A stretch of 64,000 nt of DNA from Bog-113 sp963752695 (GTDB taxonomy: Bacteria > Acidobacteriota > Terriglobia > Bryobacterales > Bryobacteraceae): the NCBI GenBank assembly GCA_963752695.1, contig CAVVZB010000001.1, forward strand, positions 1 through 64,000. The letters run 5' to 3'. Every line of letters begins with the position of its first letter. The first letter of the stretch is position 1. Under the pieces are notes generated by a model. It had not been told where the DNA came from and made no database searches. It was given only the letters and a program-made list of their open reading frames with translations. The translations under genes were made by a program, and so were the position numbers. Shown here piece after piece: positions 1-6,028 of the stretch.

Positions 1-590
1 TCAATTCCAGCGAAGACCAATACAGATGGCCAAACCACGTAGTACTGCTCTTCGATTGACAGGGACCAGAAATGCGCGGTGAAGGGCGTAATTGCGTCAA
101 TATAGTTGCGGTAAAACAAGAGACATGCAACAACCTCCCTTGCTCCGACAGTTACCAGACCAAACGCTCCAAGCGTGGATACGGTCACAAGATAGACCAA
201 GGCGGCGGGAAGGATACGGAATGCGCGGTGTTTATAAAAAAGCGAAAGGGGCTGAGGTTGCTCGACGAGTCGCCTGGTGATCAGGAAGCCACTAATGCAA
301 AAGAATACCTCGACCCCCATGAGCCCCGCTCGATGAATATGCGTTTCGATTCCCGAATAGTGGATAAGGCGTGCGAGCTTTGCCGTCCCTAGTCCCAGCC
401 ACTCATAAGTATGGGCAAACAGCACTAAGGAGATGGCGATAAAGCGCCAGCCATCCAGGGTCGGGATATACGTTATCCGCGACCGCTGGGTCACTTTTTC
501 CTGCATGTTCTGGCCCAAGTTATTTGCAGAGGTTAAACGACGATATGGCTTTAGGCCGAATTGCGCGAGAAGCTGTCGCAAACGCGACAT
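1..590 (-). CDS. Acyltransferase 3 family (OafA/YrhL-like) membrane protein, N-terminal 196 residues, cut by window edge
   Basis: Reading the minus strand from the ATG at 590 gives an open frame of 196 codons with no stop before position 1. It has the hallmarks of acyltransferase_3: IPTLDGWRFIAISLVLFAH holds the catalytic R-x10-H motif, followed by VEVFFCISGFLI, the FRILPA membrane motif, and FTAHFWSLSIEEQYYVVWP. Proteins of this family are inner-membrane enzymes that O-acetylate or O-acylate cell-surface glycans. An internal ATG at 506 would give a start closer to the family norm. Only about half the protein is visible, so the substrate cannot be inferred. Neighbouring mobile DNA suggests an accessory surface-modification gene. 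Confidence 0.85.
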   Translation of the reverse strand, partial: MSRLRQLLAQFGLKPYRRLTSANNLGQNMQEKVTQRSRITYIPTLDGWRFIAISLVLFAHTYEWLGLGTAKLARLIHYSGIETHIHRAGLMGVEVFFCISGFLITRRLVEQPQPLSLFYKHRAFRILPAALVYLVTVSTLGAFGLVTVGAREVVACLLFYRNYIDAITPFTAHFWSLSIEEQYYVVWPSVLVFAGI

Positions 591-592
591 CA

Positions 593-682
593 CTAACCTG
601 GCACCAAATAGACGAGCAAGCTAGTCACCGCACAGCAAGCCATGCCGGAGACGAGTCCAGGCCCTACAAAAATCCCATCCAT
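593..682 (-). CDS. Possible 29-residue hydrophobic peptide just upstream of the acyltransferase
   Basis: A short frame starts with ATG at 682, directly after an in-frame TAA, and ends in TAG two bases before the acyltransferase ATG. It encodes one apparent membrane span (core SGMACCAVTSLLVYLVPG). It could be a translationally coupled leader peptide or the tail of a gene lost by rearrangement. I recognise no family, and its short length makes a chance frame quite possible. Confidence 0.22.
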   Translation of the reverse strand: MDGIFVGPGLVSGMACCAVTSLLVYLVPG

Positions 683-750
683 TTAGGGACGACAGCTCCG
701 GTGTAGTAACAGGCTCCCCCCAATATCAGATGTAAGCCCAGCGGAGCCAC

Positions 751-787
751 TGAAGTGAACCCCTGGATTGAGACAGCGAGTTAAGGG
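751..787 (+). repeat. Left terminal inverted repeat of the IS3 element
   Basis: It matches the reverse complement of 2242-2278 at 31 of 37 positions. The inner 19 bases, from TGAGACAG to TTAAGGG, are identical in both ends, and the outer part keeps TG..G.GAACCCC. CAC at 748-750 precedes it as the target duplication. Confidence 0.9.
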
Positions 788-906
788 GGTAGTTGCCGTT
801 CGCTGAAAAATCATTGCACGGCAGGGTTGATGTTGTCCACTCTGGAATCACCTGAGCGGAGGATAGAGCAACGCAGGGATGCGACTCGAGCGTCGACTCA
901 GCAGCT

Positions 907-954
907 GGAATGGACGGGGCGGCGTCAGCCGCTCCGAGCCTCACCATCCATTCC
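907..954. other. Nested stem-loop in the non-coding tail of the IS element
   Basis: An outer stem pairs GGAATGGA (907-914) with TCCATTCC (947-954). An inner stem pairs GGGGCGGC (916-923) with GCCGCTCC (928-935) around the loop GTCA, with one G-U type mismatch. A further small hairpin GGGGC-GAA-GCCCC lies at 985-997. The structures occupy the unusual 240-bp interval between orfB and the IS end, so they may be a passenger repeat or a transcription stop for orfB. Confidence 0.5.
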
Positions 955-1027
955 GGCCCAACTGCGTTAAATCCTGGGGTCGCAGGGGCGAAGCCCCCGT
1001 TATGTCCGGTTTTAAAGAAACTTCCGT

Positions 1028-1835
1028 TCATCCGTTCGCGCCTCTTTCGAATTCGGCTGGTGGAACATATCCCAACGCCGAATGTAGGCGCTTTTGGTTG
1101 TAGACGAGCTCCAGAAATTCACCGAGGCTGGACCGCGCATCGTGAAAGTCAGCGTATTCGTTCCGGTAAACCTCTTCACTTTTCAGGGTCTTCATGAATG
1201 ACTCGCAGGCCGCATTGTCGTAGGGATTTCCCTTGCGACTCATACTGATCGTGACGCCGCGCTGCTTCAAAATCTCGGTGTAGTCCCGCGCGGCATATTG
1301 CACCCCGCGATCGGAGTGGTGCACCAAGCCGGGCGAAGGTTGCCGCTGAACCAGTGCCATCCGCAAGGCCGCGACCGCCAGGTCCGGCTTCCAACGATCG
1401 TCCCAATGACCAGCCGATTACCCGTCGCGAGAACGCATCCAGCACCACAGCAAGATAGATGAACTCGTGGCGCAATCGAATATAGGTGAGGTCGGCAACC
1501 CACAATTGATTGATCTCCGTGGGCTGCATCGCTCGCGCCAGGTTCGGATATATCGGAAGATGGTGGCGCGAGTCTGTCGTAACTGTGAAAGCGCGTCGAC
1601 GTACACATAGCAGATTGTCTTCGCCCATCATCCGTAGCACGCGCTTATGATTCACTGCGAAACCTCGACGACGAAGCTCAAGGGCGATTCTTCGATAGCC
1701 GTAACTGGGCCATTCCAAAGCCACTTTCTGCATCTGGTCACGCAGTTCCATCTCCACCGGCTCGGTCCGTCGAGGCACACGCCAGCGATAAAAACCAGCT
1801 CTGCTCAGGCCGGTCATCTGACAAAGAGCGTTCAC
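1028..1835 (-). pseudogene. IS3-family transposase orfB (DDE integrase), broken by a 1-bp insertion
   Basis: The frame begins with a GTG at 1835 that overlaps the orfA stop (GTGA). The first part reads MNALCQMTGLSRAGFYRW, then the HTH_21 region and the first catalytic Asp (WVADLTYI). The frame then fails after GWSLGRSLEA. The remaining integrase core, with the second Asp (VHHSDRGVQY) and Glu (ACESFMKTLK), continues in another frame to 1028. Removing one C from the CC at 1384-1385 restores the full frame, so this is a single-base insertion rather than the programmed orfA/orfB shift, which occurs elsewhere. A sequencing error is the alternative. Confidence 0.88.
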
Positions 1836-2215
1836 GGCTTTCCCTTTCGAGGCTTGCTGCTGGACTTCTTCAAACAGACATCCCCGCCACTGACGACGGC
1901 TGGCGGGTGATGATCCTTGAAATGCTGCAAGGCCTTTTTTAAAAAGTCGTTCTCCATGATGAGCTGGCCGATCTTGCGCTCCAGCTCGGCCACCCGGCGC
2001 CCATCATCGAGAGCAGCGGAACCGCTGATCGCACTACGGCCGATTCCAGGAAAAGCCGACTCCCCTTTGGCACGCCAGTCGCCACGCCAACGCTCCAGCA
2101 GCTTGGGACTCAGTTGATACTTCCGCGCTATTTCACCGGCGGTTGAACCTGCGTCCAGTGCGCGCATCGCCGTGATCTTCAGATCGCGGCTGTAGACAGC
2201 TCGGGGCAAATCCAT
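1832..2215 (-). CDS. IS3-family transposase orfA (HTH/leucine zipper)
   Basis: This 127-residue protein is the DNA-binding subunit of the IS3 transposase. Residues 9-60 form the HTH_Tnp_1 domain (STAGEIARKYQLSPKLLERW). Residues 75-95 form a heptad zipper (VAELERKIGQLIMENDFLKK) used for multimerisation. It ends in a basic tail and its stop codon overlaps the orfB GTG, so orfB is likely made by translational coupling. It is intact here, but alone it normally only inhibits or binds ends. Confidence 0.88.
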   Translation of the reverse strand: MDLPRAVYSRDLKITAMRALDAGSTAGEIARKYQLSPKLLERWRGDWRAKGESAFPGIGRSAISGSAALDDGRRVAELERKIGQLIMENDFLKKALQHFKDHHPPAVVSGGDVCLKKSSSKPRKGKP

Positions 2216-2241
2216 TCCTCACTCCATTCAATGTATTTGTT

Positions 2242-2278
2242 CCCTTAACTCGCTGTCTCACTTTTGGGGTTCTCTCCA
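2242..2278 (-). repeat. Right terminal inverted repeat of the IS3 element
   Basis: Partner of the left end (31 of 37 matches). It lies 26 bases upstream of the orfA start, so it probably contains or abuts the transposase promoter. The CAC target duplication follows at 2279-2281. Confidence 0.9.
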
Positions 2279-2281
2279 CAC

Positions 2282-2525
2282 CGATATACACCCCCGCCAC
2301 CCGTTTCTTCAACCGTCCGTTCTCATCTTCCAGGTGCTTCAACCGGATTGCCTCGCTCCCATGCCGCCGTACTTGGCTTCCAGGAATACACCGTGTACGT
2401 GCTCACGCCGATCTCGCGTGCGACCTCGATGGCCTTACGGCCTGCTTCCAACGGATTCACCACCGACAGAATCTGCTCTTGGCTGTGTTTCCCTCGTGAC
2501 GTCTCTTCTCCCTTCCTTCGTCCGA
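2282..2525 (-). pseudogene. Degraded orfA of a second IS3-type element, interrupted by the first IS
   Basis: The minus strand encodes pieces of another IS3/IS911-type orfA: AIEVAREIGVSTYTVYSW (HTH), then KYGGM in a different frame, then RLKHLEDENGRLKKRVAG (zipper). Frameshifts are needed near 2377 and between the glycine-rich piece and the zipper, so the gene is dead. The intact IS sits exactly at its C-terminal side and is duplicated by 3 bp there, so it landed in the remnant. TGAACCCGC on the minus strand from 2560 might be the outer end of the remnant. No orfB of this element is visible. Confidence 0.75.
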
Positions 2526-2560
2526 ATTAGTATCCCACTTCGGGCGAAAAAGCGGGTTCA

Positions 2561-2798
2561 CGTCAACTCGATCTTATGAAAGATCTGAATTATCGACCAA
2601 GAATAATCCACCACTCGGGCCGCGAAGAAGCCCCTGTACTCGTGTTCATACAGTATTTGGTCGGGATGACTTATGAGCAGCGAGGAAGGATTTATGAGTT
2701 CCAAGAACTCAATCCAGAACCGAATCGTTCAACGATGTCTGCTCATTTGTTTAGAATGTAAGTAGTTAAGAATCGGCAGCTTCCGAGAAATACGGAAT
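2561..2798. other. Non-coding stretch between IS remnant and tRNA fragment
   Basis: No frame with a recognisable protein or a plausible ribosome site was found on either strand. A+T content looks higher than in the surrounding chromosome, as expected for decayed accessory DNA. Confidence 0.4.
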
Positions 2799-2845
2799 TG
2801 TGCTTTACAAGCAGGGGGTCTGGGGTTCGAATCCCTAACCGCCCC
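2799..2845 (+). pseudogene. 3' half of a tRNA-Val(UAC), 5' half missing
   Basis: The sequence reads as an anticodon arm with loop TTTACAA (anticodon UAC) at 2804-2810, a GGGTC variable region, a perfect T-arm with the invariant TTCGAAT loop (2821-2837), and the 3' acceptor strand ACCGCCC (2838-2844). No matching GGGCGGT 5' acceptor strand or D-arm is found upstream, and no CCA follows. tRNA 3' ends are the usual attachment sites for tyrosine integrases, so this is probably an att remnant of a past integration or deletion, not a working tRNA. Confidence 0.7.
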
Positions 2846-2974
2846 GGTGACGTGAGTCCCTCTTTCCTTTCCCGTTCACATCCCTTCCCTTCTCCGTAAC
2901 CCACTCATTCTAAAACTTCCACCCACCCGGCGCGCCCTCAACCGAACTACCCATCTTGCTAGCCTCGAATCGGG

Positions 2975-3172
2975 ATGAAGAAGAAAGAGTTAGCACGCGA
3001 TTTGGCACGCGAGACGGGAGTCACCCGCGCTGAAGCCGCCGACCAGGTGGATCGTTTGGTCAACGATGTTCTGCAAAAACTGCGCGATGGGCAGCCGGCC
3101 GTTTTGCCGGGTCTCGGCCGCCTGCGGCGCGATGCCGAAGGGAATATTCAATTCGTCAAGGAACAGTCTTGA
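2975..3172 (+). CDS. Small HU/IHF-like DNA-binding protein
   Basis: This 65-residue protein matches the front of the bacterial HU fold: KKELARDLARETGVTRAEA (helix-turn-helix), then a second amphipathic helix (VDRLVNDVLQKLRDG) and the turn PGLGRL that opens the beta region. It stops before the long DNA-gripping beta arms of a normal 90-residue HU, so it is a minimal or partnering version. Its TGA overlaps the TTG start of the TIR gene, so the two are surely co-translated. I infer that it dimerises with the HU-like N-terminus of the TIR protein; the sequence does not prove that. Confidence 0.75.
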   Translation: MKKKELARDLARETGVTRAEAADQVDRLVNDVLQKLRDGQPAVLPGLGRLRRDAEGNIQFVKEQS

Positions 3173-3741
3173 ATCCACCGCAACCCACCTGCTCCGATTC
3201 CATTCTCCGTCTGGTTCAGGATGCGCTTAAACGCGGCGCTCGCGTCGATATCGACGGTCTCGGCTCCTTCGTGCCGGATCAGCACGGCAGCTTCGATTTC
3301 GTTGGCCATGCGCTTCCCACCGTATTCATTACTTACGTTCACGAAGACGCGGCTTTCGCGGAAGCGCTTTACGAGGCGCTAACCATCGCCGGCTTCGATC
3401 CCTGGATGGATCGCCGAAAACTCATGCCCGGTCAGAATTGGGCCCGCGCCATCGAAGACGCCATCAGCGTTTCAGAATTTGTGGTCGCTTGCTTCAGCAC
3501 GCGCTCGGTTAAGAAAAAAGGTGGGTTCCAGGCCGAAATCCGCTACGCGCTGGATTGCGCCCAACACATTCCCCTCGATCAGGTGTATCTGATTCCAGTT
3601 CGCCTCGATAACTGCCAGATTCCCGAGCGCATCACACGCGAAGTTCAATATGTCGACCTGTTTCCGAACTGGAATGCCGGGTTCGAAAAGATTCTGCGCA
3701 TCCTGCGCCGCGAGGCGCGTCTGCCCCGAGGCAACTCCTAA
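3169..3741 (+). CDS. TIR-domain protein with HU-like N-terminus
   Basis: The 190-residue protein starts at a TTG whose last two bases are shared with the upstream stop. Residues 10-45 (LVQDALKRGARVDIDGLGSF) resemble the HU helix and turn seen in the preceding gene. Residues 50-180 are a TIR_2 domain: VFITYVHEDAAFAEALYEAL, then GFDPWMDRRKLMPGQNW, then FVVACFSTRSV, the QAEIRYAL segment with the likely catalytic Glu, and LIPVRLDNC. Bacterial TIR domains commonly hydrolyse or cyclise NAD and act as effectors in anti-phage systems such as Thoeris. A DNA-binding domain on a TIR effector, next to a tRNA att remnant and IS elements, suggests DNA-triggered immunity, which is inference. Confidence 0.85.
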   Translation: MNPPQPTCSDSILRLVQDALKRGARVDIDGLGSFVPDQHGSFDFVGHALPTVFITYVHEDAAFAEALYEALTIAGFDPWMDRRKLMPGQNWARAIEDAISVSEFVVACFSTRSVKKKGGFQAEIRYALDCAQHIPLDQVYLIPVRLDNCQIPERITREVQYVDLFPNWNAGFEKILRILRREARLPRGNS

Positions 3742-3742
3742 G

Positions 3743-4162
3743 CTAGGGTAGACGCTGCAAACGTTTCTTGATTTCGCTAGCTTCCTTAGGCTCCGACGTC
3801 AGGCTGAGCGCCTGTTGGAATGCCTCTCTTGCCAGTTTCGGCTCATCCTGTTTTTCTTCCGCTTCCCCTAACTTGCGGAACGCCTCAGCAGACTGATTGT
3901 TCCATCGCGTCGCTTCCAGATACCGCGCCGCCGCAGCCTTGAACTTTCCCTTTTTCCAATAGAAGTCGCCGGTTCGGATTTCCTTGGTTGCCTGAATCGG
4001 ATTGAAAGCGTAATCTTTGGGCGCCAGCGTTTCGTCTTCTTCCGGCGGGCTTTGATCAGCGGCGGCACCGGTCGCTGGAGGCGCGTTCTTTAGCTTTGGC
4101 TGAACGGCCGCATCGCCGTTTTGCATTAGCCCGGCAGCTAGCAGCAGCAGCGGCAGTGACAT
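3743..4162 (-). CDS. Secreted TPR-containing protein
   Basis: From the ATG at 4162 the 139-residue product begins with a cleavable-looking leader (MSLPLLLLAAGLMQNGDAA). A proline/glutamate-rich linker follows, then about two tetratricopeptide units (GDFYWKKGKFKAAAARYLEA and AEAFRKLGEAEEKQDEPKLA). A longer start at 4201 would overlap uvrC and destroy the signal peptide position, so it is unlikely. The gene is divergent from uvrC with only 12 bp between start codons. TPR proteins of this size usually scaffold envelope complexes; no specific partner can be named. Confidence 0.7.
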   Translation of the reverse strand: MSLPLLLLAAGLMQNGDAAVQPKLKNAPPATGAAADQSPPEEDETLAPKDYAFNPIQATKEIRTGDFYWKKGKFKAAAARYLEATRWNNQSAEAFRKLGEAEEKQDEPKLAREAFQQALSLTSEPKEASEIKKRLQRLP

Positions 4163-4174
4163 AATTAAAGTATA

Positions 4175-6028
4175 TTGCCCGCCGCAGTTCCCCCTGAACA
4201 AGTACTTCGGGAAAAAGCCTCGCAGTTGCCTCTCGGCCCTGGTGTGTACCTCTACAAAGATGCCAGCGGGAAAGTCATTTACGTCGGCAAAGCCAAGAGC
4301 CTGCGCAATCGCGTTCGCAGCTACTTTTCCGTTGACCGGCTTCAGGATGTCAAGACCGGCACCCTCATTTCAGAAGCCCGTGATGTCGACTACATCCTGC
4401 TCGACAACGAGAAAGAGGCGCTTGCTCTCGAAAACAACCTCATCAAGCAGTACAAGCCCCGCTTCAACGTGCTGCTGCGGGACGACAAGACCTACCCGTA
4501 CATCAAGCTCACGAATGAGAAGCATCCTCGCGTCTATGTCACCCGCCGGCTGATCAAAGACGGAAGCACCTATTTCGGCCCGTATTTCCCGGGCAATCTG
4601 GCTTACCGCCTGGTCCACTTCATTCACCGGTATTTCAAGATTCCGTCCTGCAAGGTCGATCTCGATCGCTACCACCCGAAGCCGTGCCTGGAATATCACA
4701 TTCATCGCTGCCTGGGGCCGTGTGTCGAGAATCTGACAACGGAGGAAGCCTATGCCCGCGCCGTTCGCGATACGCGCATGTTTCTGGAATTCCGTACCGC
4801 CGATCTCGCGAGGGAATTGGAGCAGCGCAGGAACGCCGCAGCCGAAGACATGCGTTTCGAGGAAGCCGCGTCCTGGCGCGATCTGCTTTCCACGGTCGAG
4901 GAGATGGATCAGCGCCAGAAAATGGCCGCCGCATCCGGGGACGATGCCGATATCTTTGCCGCGTACGCGGAGCCGCCTCTGGTAGCGGTCAATCTCTTCC
5001 ACTTGCGTAACGGCCAGATCGTCGATCGCCGCGAGTTCTATTGGGAGGACCAGGCCGAGTTCGACGAGCCGTCGTTTTTCTCGAGCCTACTGCTTCAGAT
5101 TTATCTCGATCAGCAATATATTCCCGGCATCATTCACGTCCCGGTGGATTTTGAGGACCGCGCCGTGATGGAAGAACTACTGAGCGAAAAACGCGGAAGG
5201 AAAGTGGAGATTGTGACCCCACAGCGCGGCCAGAAAAAGGCGATGCTCGATCTGGCGCGCACCAACGCCCGCCATTGTTTCGACTCGCGTTTCCGTGTTC
5301 GCAAACCCGCCGCCGCCGTCATCTTCGAAACGCTGCGGGACACGCTCGGACTTCCTGACCCGCCACGCCGCATCGAATGCTTCGATATCTCTCACATCCA
5401 GGGCACGAACAAAGTCGCCAGCATGGTGGTTTGGGAAGAGGGCAAGATGAAGAAGGCCGACTATCGCAAATTCATCATCCGAACAGTGGAAGGCAATGAC
5501 GATTTCGCAAGCATGTTCGAGGTTGTCACCCGCCGCTACGGACGCATCCAGGCCGAGGGCGGAGCGATGCCCGGTCTGATTCTAATCGATGGCGGCTTAG
5601 GGCAACTTCATGCCGCGGCGGATGCACTCGAACGTCTCGGAATCATCAATCAGCCCCTGGCTTCCATCGCCAAGCGCGAGGAGATCATCTATGTGCTCGG
5701 CCAGGAGAACGCCCCAATTGTGCTCGACCGGTTCTCTCCCATCTTGCACCTGATCCAATCCATCCGCGACGAAGCGCATCGCTTCGCGGTCACGTTCCAT
5801 CGCACCCGGCGGAATGCCGCCGCTCTCACCAGTGAACTCGACCGGATTCCCATGGTCGGCGAGAAGACCGTGCGCAAACTGCTGAAGCACTTCGGAAGCT
5901 CCACGTTGGTGCGACAGGCGGATGAAGAGGCCTTGGCCAGCCTGGTGGGACGGGCGGTTGCCCGGCGCGTTCGCTCGTTTTACGATCAGGAGGAAGCCTC
6001 TTCCGATCTGGTCCAGATCAAGAGTTGA
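4175..6028 (+). CDS. uvrC: Excinuclease ABC subunit C
   Basis: UvrC makes the 3' and 5' incisions around a lesion in nucleotide excision repair, recruited by UvrB. The 617-residue length is normal. In order: GIY-YIG nuclease at 18-100 (GPGVYLYKDASGKVIYVGK), the UVR domain that contacts UvrB near 200-235, the RNase H-like endonuclease at 380-530 (IECFDISHIQG, GLILIDGGLGQL), and the C-terminal helix-hairpin-helix (IPMVGEKTVRKLLKHFG). The only start upstream of the conserved N-terminus is TTG at 4175. Its stop overlaps the next gene's ATG, so repair and a signalling kinase share a transcript. Confidence 0.97.
   Translation: MPAAVPPEQVLREKASQLPLGPGVYLYKDASGKVIYVGKAKSLRNRVRSYFSVDRLQDVKTGTLISEARDVDYILLDNEKEALALENNLIKQYKPRFNVLLRDDKTYPYIKLTNEKHPRVYVTRRLIKDGSTYFGPYFPGNLAYRLVHFIHRYFKIPSCKVDLDRYHPKPCLEYHIHRCLGPCVENLTTEEAYARAVRDTRMFLEFRTADLARELEQRRNAAAEDMRFEEAASWRDLLSTVEEMDQRQKMAAASGDDADIFAAYAEPPLVAVNLFHLRNGQIVDRREFYWEDQAEFDEPSFFSSLLLQIYLDQQYIPGIIHVPVDFEDRAVMEELLSEKRGRKVEIVTPQRGQKKAMLDLARTNARHCFDSRFRVRKPAAAVIFETLRDTLGLPDPPRRIECFDISHIQGTNKVASMVVWEEGKMKKADYRKFIIRTVEGNDDFASMFEVVTRRYGRIQAEGGAMPGLILIDGGLGQLHAAADALERLGIINQPLASIAKREEIIYVLGQENAPIVLDRFSPILHLIQSIRDEAHRFAVTFHRTRRNAAALTSELDRIPMVGEKTVRKLLKHFGSSTLVRQADEEALASLVGRAVARRVRSFYDQEEASSDLVQIKS

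Larger units (their letters stand above)
751..2278 (-). mobile_element. IS3-family insertion sequence, complete ends, 1,528 bp
   Basis: The element is bounded by 37-bp imperfect inverted repeats (751-787 and 2242-2278, 31 of 37 positions matching) with the TG...CA tips usual in IS3 elements. It is flanked by a 3-bp direct repeat CAC at 748-750 and 2279-2281, the expected target duplication size. It carries orfA (HTH plus leucine zipper) and orfB (DDE integrase) on the minus strand. orfB has a 1-base insertion, so this copy is probably unable to make transposase. About 240 bp of non-coding DNA lies between the orfB stop and the left end, unusually long for the family. Confidence 0.9.

Noticed and set aside
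2576..2761. A 61-residue plus-strand frame upstream of the tRNA fragment
   Set aside because: No family, no ribosome site and located in decayed accessory DNA.
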